Below, piece by piece: positions 1 through 5,328 of a stretch of DNA of 6,213 nucleotides; position 1 is the first letter of the stretch; each line of letters begins with the position of its first letter. The notes beneath the pieces were generated by a model. The model was not told where the DNA came from and ran no database searches. It worked only from the letters and a program-made list of their open reading frames with translations. The translations under genes and the position numbers were made by a program. This DNA comes from Dechloromonas sp. (GTDB lineage Bacteria; Pseudomonadota; Gammaproteobacteria; Burkholderiales; Rhodocyclaceae): NCBI GenBank assembly GCA_013693915.1, contig CP059264.1:3791859-3798071 (forward strand), read 5' to 3'.

Positions 1-411
1 CACCCCGGCAGCACGCCGGTTCCCCTGCAATACCTCGGAACGCTCGCCGGCTGGCACCACCCGACGCCGTTCATGGTCGGCATCGACCCCGAATGGGGCA
101 CGTGGAACGCCTACCGCGCCGTCGTGCTGGCCGACACCGGTTTTAGCCCTTCCCGGCCCGTCGACCGCAGCAACCCCTGCACCGGTTGCCAGGCCAGGCC
201 CTGCATCCCCGCCTGCCCCGCCGGCGCCATGGATGGCGGCAGCTTCGCGCTGGCAACGTGCATCGCCTACCGCCAGCGCGACCATTCAAGGTGCCAGCAC
301 ACCTGCCTCGCCCGCATCGCCTGCCCGGTGGGCAGCAAACATCGCTATGGGGACGAACAGATGCGACACGCCTACTCGATATCGCTGGATACCATCAGGT
401 GCTGCCGCTGA
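1..411 (+). CDS. Ferredoxin-like iron-sulfur protein, C-terminal part (5' end outside window)
   Basis: The frame is open from base 1 and stops at TGA 409-411, giving 136 visible residues; the start lies outside the window. Eight cysteines fall in two groups. The first is C60, C63, C68 and C72 followed by Pro (CTGCQARPCIPACP). The second is C87, C98, C102 and C108 followed by Pro (CQHTC then ACPVG). Two cysteine groups each closed by a CP dipeptide are typical of proteins carrying two 4Fe-4S clusters. The spacing is looser than the classical CxxCxxCxxxCP, so I place it only as a ferredoxin-like or QueG-like iron-sulfur protein of unknown substrate. The upstream part (GTLAGWHHPTPFMVGIDPEW) has no motif I recognise. 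It probably acts in the cytoplasm in electron transfer. It converges on the next gene with a 12-bp gap. An internal Met (codon at 73) is unlikely to be the start because the frame is open through the edge. Confidence 0.7.
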   Translation, partial: HPGSTPVPLQYLGTLAGWHHPTPFMVGIDPEWGTWNAYRAVVLADTGFSPSRPVDRSNPCTGCQARPCIPACPAGAMDGGSFALATCIAYRQRDHSRCQHTCLARIACPVGSKHRYGDEQMRHAYSISLDTIRCCR

Positions 412-423
412 TTCCTGCGGCGT

Positions 424-831
424 TCACACCCCGACGGTCCGCCCGTCACCCAGCGCCACCCAGCCGCGAACGACGCGGTAGCCGACCCACAGGCCGAGTA
501 GGGCGATCATGATCCAGGCGATGGGGATGCCGATGATGGTGACGATCAGCAGGCCATAGACGATCAGCCACAGGAAGCTGAACCAGAAGGTGCGGATCTG
601 CCAGCGGAAATGGCTTTCCAGCCAGGTGCCATTGACCTCGCTGCGTTTCAGGTAATTGATGAAGACGGCGACCAGCGAAGGCAAGCCGAAGACGAAGCCG
701 CCTGCGACCGTCGACGCCGAAGTGACGCCGACCAGCACGGCGACGGCGTGCAGCGCGTAGATGATGTGGGTGAGTTGCACCAGCGAGGGTCGAACATTCT
801 GCTGATCCGGGGTGGGGACGGGTTCCTGCAT
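424..831 (-). CDS. Small integral membrane protein, DUF4870/Tic20-like
   Basis: This 135-residue protein has a short polar N-terminus (1-20) followed by hydrophobic stretches at about 21-38, 43-61 and 82-118. The last is long enough for two passes with a turn near IGIP (100-103). A conserved-looking loop between them reads KRSEVNGTWLESHFRWQIRT (62-81), which is characteristic of the DUF4870-type membrane proteins common in betaproteobacteria. A basic segment, YRVVRGW, follows the last helix. The ATG at 831 is preceded by GGAG (840-843) with an 8-nt spacer, which supports the start. The gene begins 2 bp after the stop of a 45-residue ORF and is last in the leftward vapBC unit, so it is probably co-transcribed with it. 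The biochemical role is unknown. The family name is recognition from memory of the sequence pattern; the membrane character is seen directly. Confidence 0.8.
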   Translation of the reverse strand: MQEPVPTPDQQNVRPSLVQLTHIIYALHAVAVLVGVTSASTVAGGFVFGLPSLVAVFINYLKRSEVNGTWLESHFRWQIRTFWFSFLWLIVYGLLIVTIIGIPIAWIMIALLGLWVGYRVVRGWVALGDGRTVGV

Positions 832-833
832 AT

Positions 834-971
834 TCAGATCTCCGGAAGGGATTCCTGTAGAAATAGCGCGTGCCCGGCCGCCCGGTCGAGCGCGCAGAGG
901 TCAAGCGGGACGAGCCAGGCGTTGAAATTGGCCTCGTTTTGGAGGTCGACCGCGACAAGGCGCAACGCCAT
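834..971 (-). CDS. Unrecognised 45-residue ORF coupled to vapC
   Basis: This short ORF begins MALRLVAVDLQNEANF and ends LQESLPEI with TGA at 836-834. I do not recognise a family. Four things argue that it is translated. Its ATG overlaps the vapC stop as TGATG. A GGAG (979-982) sits 7 nt before the ATG. About 36 of 45 codons end in G or C, like the neighbouring genes. The next gene starts only 2 bp after its stop, with its own Shine-Dalgarno inside this ORF. The product would be soluble and acidic to neutral, with one Cys (C26) and an aliphatic, probably helical C-terminal half; no membrane segment, signal peptide or known motif is visible. It could be a small accessory protein of the toxin-antitoxin operon, the N-terminal stub of a longer decayed gene, or a translated spacer that passes ribosomes from vapC to the membrane gene. 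Confidence 0.5.
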   Translation of the reverse strand: MALRLVAVDLQNEANFNAWLVPLDLCALDRAAGHALFLQESLPEI

Positions 972-1384
972 CACCTGTCTCCGAGACCAGGCGCGATCAG
1001 TTGCAGGCCCGGAAAATAGCTGCGATAGCGGGCGACATCGCGTGTCAGCAGGAGCCAGCCTTCCACCGCGGCATGCGCACCGATCAGGAAATCGGGCAGC
1101 ACACCGCTGCGCGAGCCGCCGCGCTGGCGATACTGCAGGAAGGCCTTGCCTGCGAGAAAGAGGGCTTCGCGCGGCATCTGCGCGACCGGCATCGCCACGA
1201 CGGCCAGCACTGCTTCAACTTCCTCGATGCGGGCATAGCCTATCGAGAACTCGGCATAGATCACCGGGTTGATCGTCAAGCTGTCGGTCAGGGCCAGGCG
1301 CTCCAGTTGCTGTTGCGACCAATCCGCCCAGGCCGGTTCGTTTTCCGCCACGTCGAGCAGGATATTGGTATCGACAAGCACCAT
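971..1384 (-). CDS. vapC: VapC-family PIN-domain ribonuclease toxin
   Basis: The 137-residue product has the PIN-domain layout. It opens with MVLVDTNILLDV (D5), then NPVIYAEFSIG (E45), LPDFLIGAHA (D98) and LLTRDVARY (D116). These are the four acidic residues that bind the metal in this RNase fold, so the toxin looks catalytically intact, and its length is normal for VapC. By family knowledge it cleaves RNA, often tRNA or rRNA, when freed from VapB; the target here cannot be told. The ATG at 1384 follows the vapB stop by 6 bp with only a weak GAAG ahead of it, so translation is probably coupled to vapB. Its own stop overlaps the start of the 45-aa ORF. A plain PIN nuclease without toxin activity is possible, but the AbrB-type partner immediately upstream makes VapC the better call. 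Confidence 0.9.
   Translation of the reverse strand: MVLVDTNILLDVAENEPAWADWSQQQLERLALTDSLTINPVIYAEFSIGYARIEEVEAVLAVVAMPVAQMPREALFLAGKAFLQYRQRGGSRSGVLPDFLIGAHAAVEGWLLLTRDVARYRSYFPGLQLIAPGLGDR
979..982 (-). promoter_or_regulatory. Shine-Dalgarno for the 45-aa ORF
   Basis: On the minus strand GGAG lies in the last codons of vapC, 7 nt before the ATG of the short ORF (971-969), which itself overlaps the vapC TGA. This is the main evidence that the short ORF is a real start rather than a chance frame. Confidence 0.5.
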
Positions 1385-1390
1385 CGAGCT

Positions 1391-1630
1391 TCAGATTTCG
1401 CCGCGCGTCAGCGCCAGGATTTCGTCCGTGCTCATGCTGACCGTCGCCGACCCACGCAAAGCTGCGAAACGCGCGGGGCGCGGAGGCGCTTCGGCATCGG
1501 CACGCAGCAGGCGCACCGAACCATCGGCCTGCGGAACGAAGTCGATCCTGCTGCCGGCAGACAGCCCGAGCAGATCGCGGATCGGTTTGGGAATCGTGGC
1601 CTGGCCTTTCCGGGTGACGACGGTCGACAT
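1391..1630 (-). CDS. vapB: VapB antitoxin, AbrB/MazE/SpoVT DNA-binding family
   Basis: This is a 79-residue antitoxin. The N-terminus, STVVTRKGQATIPKPIRDLL (2-21), then GLSAGSRIDFV, is the swapped-hairpin beta-barrel signature of AbrB-type DNA-binding domains (about 1-43). The remainder, with a Pro/Ala-rich linker (46-56) and a STDEILALTRGE end, is the flexible arm that in this family wraps the VapC active site. I chose the ATG at 1630. It has AGG (plus-strand 1638-1640) 7 nt upstream, and the only earlier in-frame start is a TTG at 1651. It is first in the unit and lies directly before vapC. A large imperfect palindrome covers its start, as expected for autoregulation by VapB or the VapBC complex. 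Confidence 0.9.
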   Translation of the reverse strand: MSTVVTRKGQATIPKPIRDLLGLSAGSRIDFVPQADGSVRLLRADAEAPPRPARFAALRGSATVSMSTDEILALTRGEI

Positions 1631-1663
1631 GGTATTACCTGAAGAATTCAAGTATTACCATGT
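1627..1663. promoter_or_regulatory. Palindromic operator candidate over the vapB start
   Basis: The 37-bp segment is an imperfect inverted repeat centred on base 1645. By direct pairing, 15 of 18 positions match; mismatches are at 1635/1655, 1639/1651 and 1644/1646. The outer arms are CATGGTATTAC (1628-1638) and GTATTACCATG (1652-1662), and the core holds TGAA...TTCA. The arms are also direct repeats: GTATTACC occurs at 1632-1639 and 1652-1659, exactly 20 bp apart. The site includes the vapB Shine-Dalgarno and ATG. AbrB-type antitoxins commonly bind such repeats to repress their own operon; binding here is inferred. Confidence 0.6.
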
Positions 1664-1688
1664 TAATGCGCCGCCGTGCGACGCACAA
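1660..1688 (-). promoter_or_regulatory. Possible weak promoter for vapBC
   Basis: On the minus strand TTGTGC (1688-1683) is followed after 17 nt by TAACAT (1665-1660), with 3 of 6 and 4 of 6 matches to the sigma-70 boxes. Transcription would begin near 1653, inside the palindrome, so a bound antitoxin would block it. The matches are weak and the call leans on position. Confidence 0.25.
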
Positions 1689-1847
1689 GCCTTCGCGACA
1701 GCCCCTTCGTCACAAACCCGACTCGCCCCAAGTCGCATCGATCTTCCGCTTTCTTCCGACCCCGTTGTTGTCGCGGTGAGACCAACGACCACGGCGAAGC
1801 CGCGCTGGTTGCAGCACATCGCGATGACTCTTTGCCCGAGAGGCAAT

Positions 1848-2132
1848 TCAGTTCAAGACCGGCTCGCCATTGACGATGATCGGCTTGCCGGATGCGAACG
1901 AATACAAGACATCCGGAGAGACGTCGGCGCCGCTGGGCCAGACGACAGTACCCAATTCGCGATCAACCCGAACCTGCCTGAAGAAACTGTCATCGTTCAG
2001 GGCAGCAAAAACGCGGGAATAGTCCTTGATCACCCTGTCCATCGCCACCCCGGCATGCAGTACGTCGGCAAAGGTCAGATCCAGATTCCGGTTTTCCAGC
2101 GGCCGAGCCTGGGTTATGTCGATCAAGAACAT
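1848..2132 (-). CDS. DUF2442 domain protein
   Basis: The 94-residue protein fits the small DUF2442 family. The N-terminus IDITQARPLENRNLDLTF is followed by a middle part DRVIKDYSRVFAALNDDSFF (32-51) and the signature VVWPSGADVSPDVLY (63-77). The end is IIVNGEPVLN. I chose the ATG at 2132, which gives the normal family N-terminus. An upstream ATG at 2174 would overlap the ubiD 3' end and add an untypical Cys/Trp-rich stretch. No strong Shine-Dalgarno is visible, so translation may depend on the ribosome leaving ubiD, whose stop is 10 bp upstream. DUF2442 genes are often paired with DUF4160 in arrangements resembling toxin-antitoxin modules; no DUF4160 partner is seen here. The molecular role is not established. 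Confidence 0.8.
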   Translation of the reverse strand: MFLIDITQARPLENRNLDLTFADVLHAGVAMDRVIKDYSRVFAALNDDSFFRQVRVDRELGTVVWPSGADVSPDVLYSFASGKPIIVNGEPVLN

Positions 2133-2142
2133 GGCTAGGTTT

Positions 2143-3618
2143 CTACAGCCCCAACTCGCCCCACATCGCATCAACCCGCTTTGTCACATCCCCATCCATG
2201 ACAATCGGCCGCCCCCATTCGCGGGTCGTCTCACCCGGCCACTTGTTGGTTGCATCCAGCCCCATCTTGGAGCCGAGGCCGGCGACCGGGCTGGCGAAGT
2301 CGAGGTAGTCGATCGGCGTGTTGTCGACCAGCGTCGTGTCGCGCGTCGCATCCATGCGCGTCGTGATCGCCCAGATCACTTCCTTCCAGTCGCGGATGTC
2401 AATGTCGTCGTCGACCACGACGATGGTCTTGGTATACATGAACTGGCGCAGGAAGGACCAAATGCCGAACATGATGCGCTTGGCGTGCCCGGGGTACTGT
2501 TTCTTGATCGAAACGATGGCCATCCGGTACGAGCAGCCTTCAGGCGGCAGGTAGAAATCGATGATTTCCGGGTACTGCTTCTGCAGCAGCGGCACGAACA
2601 CTTCGTTGAGCGCCACGCCCAGGACCGCAGGCTCATCCGGCGGCTTGCCGGTGTAGGTGCTGTGGTAGATCGGGTTCTTGCGCATGGTGATGCGCTCGAT
2701 GGTGAACACCGGGAATTCGGCCTGCTCGTTGTAGTAGCCGGTATGGTCGCCGTAGGGGCCTTCGAGCGCCGTTTCGCCCGGATGGATGACGCCCTCGAGG
2801 ACGATCTCGGTCGAGGCCGGCACCTCCAGCGCCGAACCGAGACACTTGACCAGTTCCGTCTTGCCGCCGCGCAGCAGGCCGGCGAATTGGTATTCCGACA
2901 GTGAATCGGGCACCGGCGTCACGGCACCGAGGATGGTCGCCGGGTCGCAGCCGAGCACGACAGCCACCGGGAAAGGCTGGCCGGGATTGGCCAGCTGGTG
3001 CTCGCGAAAATCCAGCGCGCCACCGCGATGGGCCAGCCAGCGCATGATCACCTTGTTCGGCCCCAACACCTGCTGGCGGTAGATGCCGAGATTCTGGCGG
3101 TTCTTGTGCGGCCCGCGCGTCACCACCAGCCCCCAGGTGATCAGCGGCGCGACGTCGCCGGGCCAGCAGTGCTGGATCGGCAGTTTCGCCAGATCGACGT
3201 CCTTGCCGTTCCAGACGACTTCCTGGCACGGCGCGCTCGATACCTTTTTCGGCGCCATGTTGAGCACCTGCTTCAGCACCGGCAGCTTTTCCCAGGCATC
3301 CTTGAGACCCTTGGGCGGCTCCGGCTCCTTGAGATAGGCGAGCAGCTTGCCCACTTCACGCAGCGCCTGCACCGACTCCTCGCCCATGCCCAGCGCGACG
3401 CGGCGCGGCGTACCGAACAGGTTGGCGAGGACCGGCATGTCGTGGCGGCATCCGGCACTGACCGGCTTTTCGAAGAGCACGGCCGGGCCGCCGGCGCGCA
3501 GCACGCGGTCGCAGATTTCAGTCATTTCGAGCCGCGTATCGACGTCGACCCCGACGCGCTTCAGTTCGCCGGCGGCTTCGAGTTGCGACATGAAGTCGCG
3601 CAGGTCGTGGTATTTCAT
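2143..3618 (-). CDS. ubiD: UbiD, 4-hydroxy-3-polyprenylbenzoate decarboxylase
   Basis: This 491-residue enzyme removes the carboxyl group of 4-hydroxy-3-polyprenylbenzoate in ubiquinone synthesis, using prenylated FMN made by UbiX. It lines up nearly end to end with the E. coli enzyme (about 497 residues). Recognisable blocks are [19 protein letters not shown] (4-22), [20 protein letters not shown] (161-180), [12 protein letters not shown] (192-203), [12 protein letters not shown] (265-276), [13 protein letters not shown] (286-298) and [14 protein letters not shown] (458-471). By comparison with fungal Fdc1, the catalytic Arg-Glu-acid trio should be R181, E286 and D291, all present. The frame is open further upstream, but the family begins at MKYHDLRD, so I chose the ATG at 3618. 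It overlaps the stop of the cytochrome gene as ATGA, implying translational coupling, and the local Shine-Dalgarno is weak (GGA, 4 nt). Broken or partial features: none seen. Confidence 0.97.
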   Translation of the reverse strand: MKYHDLRDFMSQLEAAGELKRVGVDVDTRLEMTEICDRVLRAGGPAVLFEKPVSAGCRHDMPVLANLFGTPRRVALGMGEESVQALREVGKLLAYLKEPEPPKGLKDAWEKLPVLKQVLNMAPKKVSSAPCQEVVWNGKDVDLAKLPIQHCWPGDVAPLITWGLVVTRGPHKNRQNLGIYRQQVLGPNKVIMRWLAHRGGALDFREHQLANPGQPFPVAVVLGCDPATILGAVTPVPDSLSEYQFAGLLRGGKTELVKCLGSALEVPASTEIVLEGVIHPGETALEGPYGDHTGYYNEQAEFPVFTIERITMRKNPIYHSTYTGKPPDEPAVLGVALNEVFVPLLQKQYPEIIDFYLPPEGCSYRMAIVSIKKQYPGHAKRIMFGIWSFLRQFMYTKTIVVVDDDIDIRDWKEVIWAITTRMDATRDTTLVDNTPIDYLDFASPVAGLGSKMGLDATNKWPGETTREWGRPIVMDGDVTKRVDAMWGELGL

Positions 3619-4037
3619 CGGGTCCGGTAGGAAAAGTGGCAGGCGACACAGGCTGAAGTCAGGTTGGGCAACAGGGCCATCGCCTTGTCGCGGTCGCCGG
3701 TCTTGGCGGCCGCCGCGAACTCGCTGGCCGCCTGGTGGCCATCCATGCCGATACCGTGCATGGCCGGCGGCATGTGCGGGCCGGGGCGCGCCTCGAAGGG
3801 TTTGTCGCGATGCTTGCCCATCGCCGACCGGCCGAGCTTGCTCTCGGCCACGTCGCCGGCCTCGCGGACCTTGCCGGCAGCCATCAGCGACAGGATTTCG
3901 CTGACCGCCACTAGGTTGTCGAGCATTTCCTGGCGCAGCACCTCCTGGGCCGGGGCCGGCAATGTGACTGATTGCCGGGTGTCTTCGGCACCTGCTGCGG
4001 TCGACAGCAAGAATATAGCGATGACCAGGGCTTTCAT
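3615..4037 (-). CDS. Periplasmic mono-haem cytochrome c, class II (c'/c556)-like
   Basis: The 140-residue precursor begins with a Sec-type signal peptide ([17 protein letters not shown], cleavage near 17/18). It has one haem-binding motif, CVACH (130-134), only six residues from the C-terminus. A C-terminal CxxCH after a mostly helical chain is the class II cytochrome c layout (four-helix bundle). M38, in the first predicted helix ([14 protein letters not shown]), is a possible sixth ligand. Between the helices lies a Met/His/Pro-rich loop (about 72-101, with PHMPPAMHG) that could contact a metal. The ATG at 4037 has GGAG (4044-4047) with a 6-nt spacer, a good start. It overlaps ubiD by 4 bp (ATGA), so the two are almost certainly co-transcribed. 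Its partner and redox role are unknown. The haem motif is seen directly; the class II assignment is inference from layout. Confidence 0.85.
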   Translation of the reverse strand: MKALVIAIFLLSTAAGAEDTRQSVTLPAPAQEVLRQEMLDNLVAVSEILSLMAAGKVREAGDVAESKLGRSAMGKHRDKPFEARPGPHMPPAMHGIGMDGHQAASEFAAAAKTGDRDKAMALLPNLTSACVACHFSYRTR

Positions 4038-4232
4038 GCCAAGCTCCGTTCATGCACGACAACATTGGCAAGGCTGCCCGTAAGCATCCGCAGCCAGCGG
4101 CGAACCTCGCCAGCCAGACGCCCCCACTGTTTCAGCGATACGGCTTCGTGTGCCCCCGGATTCGGCTGTCGGTACAGGTGACGGAAGTGGCGAAAGTCAT
4201 GGGATCCCTCTCAGGGCCGCTAACAATTCAAA

Positions 4233-4279
4233 CTGTCATGCGCAGGACTGACATGAAACGATCTGTCATTTGTCATGCG
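4233..4279. repeat. Three 15-bp-spaced CTGWCAT repeats plus a fourth TGTCAT
   Basis: CTGTCAT starts at 4233 and 4263, and CTGACAT starts at 4248, giving an exact 15-bp period. A further TTGTCAT starts at 4270, directly abutting the third. The 9-mer TGTCATGCG occurs twice (4234-4242 and 4271-4279). The half-site resembles that of PhoB (CTGTCAT), but Pho boxes repeat every 11 bp, so the regulator is uncertain. The cluster sits about 145-190 bp before the DUF2459 start and touches the candidate -35 box. Confidence 0.55.
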
Positions 4280-4299
4280 ACCAAACGGCTATCTACCAT
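4270..4299 (+). promoter_or_regulatory. Candidate sigma-70 promoter for the DUF2459 gene
   Basis: TTGTCA (4270-4275, 5 of 6 matches) is followed after 18 nt by TACCAT (4294-4299, 4 of 6). This would start transcription near 4306 and leave a leader of about 120 nt. The -35 box is itself one copy of the TGTCAT repeat, so a bound regulator could either recruit or block polymerase there. Confidence 0.35.
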
Positions 4300-4424
4300 A
4301 GCAGCTTTCGCCCTTCCACTGTAAGCTTGTTCGCGTAAGCCTTCTCCGCTCAAAACCATTTCACTTTTCGCGTATCGGCTGCCGTTCCGAAGGGAAATGT
4401 CGTGGAGATTCGTCGTGGATTCGG

Positions 4425-5135
4425 ATGGTTATGAATACGCTCGCGTTCCCGTTGAGTCAATCCGAAGGTCCGGAAACCGGCCCATCGCTTTCCAGTGCGC
4501 ATCGGCGCCAGATACGAATCCATGCAGTCAGCAGGGGTTGGCACACCGGTCTGGTTGTACCCTCGGAAGGCGTGGGATGCGCCATACCCTACCTGAAGGC
4601 CCGATTTGTCGGCGCGACGCATTACGAAATCGGCTGGGGAGACCGGGACTTCTATCAGGCGAAGAAGGCCACCCCATGCTTGGCATTTCAGGCGCTCTTC
4701 GCGTCAAGGGGTTCCGTCATGCATGTCGTACCGATCCGCGACCCTCTCCCTGACTTCCTTGAGAACTGCAAGGTCGCCGAGACATGTCTGACCGCTTCGG
4801 AGTATGCCTCGCTGGTGCGACTCATCTCGGAGAGCTTCGCGCGGAGCGCCAACGGCGAGATCATTGCACAAGCGCGTGGCAAGTACGAAGACAGTCAGTT
4901 TTTTCAGGGAAGGGGCGCCTACAGCGCGTTCTACACCTGCAACCGCTGGACCGCCACCGCGCTGCAATCTGCTGGCCTCGATCTCTGGCCCAGGATCACG
5001 CTGACTTCGGGCAGTGTCATAAGAGCGGTTCGCAGGTATGCGAAAGCCTGCAGCACGGCGTCCAAACCCGAAGGGGTCGAGGATGCCCTTGAGTTGCGCC
5101 AGCCCGGAGAAGATGCAGGGCCATCCCGGACATGA
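4425..5135 (+). CDS. DUF2459 (TIGR02117-type) family protein
   Basis: The 236-residue protein matches the DUF2459 pattern. Blocks in order are RIHAVSRGWHTGLVVPSE (31-48), HYEIGWGDRDFYQAKKAT (66-83), SVMHVVPI (97-104), the RGKYEDSQFFQGRGAYSAFY segment (151-170) and TCNRWTATALQSAGL (171-185). The family was first noted near urease genes and has no settled function. The conserved His (H40 in HTG), Glu (E68) and Cys (C172 in TCN) are arranged as if catalytic, perhaps in a papain/NlpC-like fold; that is inference. The start is the ATG at 4425, with GGA 5 nt upstream; a second ATG two codons on (4431) is equally possible, and no earlier start codon exists in frame back to the stop at 4299. No signal peptide is visible, although relatives often have a hydrophobic N-terminus. 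The tail after about residue 206 looks unconserved. Confidence 0.8.
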   Translation: MVMNTLAFPLSQSEGPETGPSLSSAHRRQIRIHAVSRGWHTGLVVPSEGVGCAIPYLKARFVGATHYEIGWGDRDFYQAKKATPCLAFQALFASRGSVMHVVPIRDPLPDFLENCKVAETCLTASEYASLVRLISESFARSANGEIIAQARGKYEDSQFFQGRGAYSAFYTCNRWTATALQSAGLDLWPRITLTSGSVIRAVRRYAKACSTASKPEGVEDALELRQPGEDAGPSRT

Positions 5136-5328
5136 GCGTCATGTTTGCCTCTCCTTTCGCCGGGCTGCGGAATGGCCCCCGGGTTGCGCGCACCTGCGCC
5201 CCGCCAGAGGAACGCAAGCCGGATACGCCAACCCCGCTGTCGAACGAAAAGTCGCGCTCCGAAATCCATGGGCATGCGCCAGACGCAGGTTTCCCGCAAG
5301 CACATTGCCTTGGGTGAAGAACAGCCCA

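Larger units (their letters stand above)
4038..4424. other. Divergent intergenic region
   Basis: This 387-bp gap lies between the leftward cytochrome-ubiD unit and the rightward DUF2459 gene. It must hold the promoters for both, unless the leftward unit is served from elsewhere. The part nearest DUF2459 carries the CTGTCAT-type repeats and a possible sigma-70 promoter, listed separately. The part nearest the cytochrome (about 4034-4212) is an open minus-strand frame with no canonical start until a 17-codon remainder at 4087; its TGA overlaps the cytochrome ATG. I found no tRNA, convincing terminator or clear leftward promoter. Confidence 0.6.

Noticed and set aside
1631..1651. TTG start for vapB seven codons upstream
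   Set aside because: The ATG at 1630 has a properly spaced AGG and yields the normal family N-terminus; the TTG lies inside the operator palindrome.
1832..1846. TTGCC-CGAGA-GGCAA hairpin just after the DUF2442 stop as a terminator
   Set aside because: The stem is only 5 bp and no run of T follows it on the minus strand, so it is too weak to call.
1655..1846. Minus-strand 63-residue ORF between DUF2442 and vapB
   Set aside because: It has no recognisable sequence and no convincing ribosome-binding site. It also runs over the vapB promoter region, so it is probably chance.
2026..2904. 292-residue plus-strand ORF across the ubiD 3' half
   Set aside because: It is antisense to an unmistakable ubiD, and its Arg/His/Asp/Val-rich composition is typical of a shadow frame.
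3619..4071. N-terminal extension of the ubiD frame upstream to 4071
   Set aside because: The extra 151 residues overlap the cytochrome gene in another frame and have no match to UbiD, whose family N-terminus is MKYHDLRD.
4233..4279. CRISPR-like or satellite repeat
   Set aside because: There are only three short imperfect units with no spacers of uniform length; a regulator-binding array fits better.
5132..5317. 61-residue plus-strand ORF overlapping the DUF2459 stop as ATGA
   Set aside because: The overlap is suggestive, but the product is low-complexity and Pro/Arg-rich, third-position G/C is lower than in the neighbours, and no family is recognisable.
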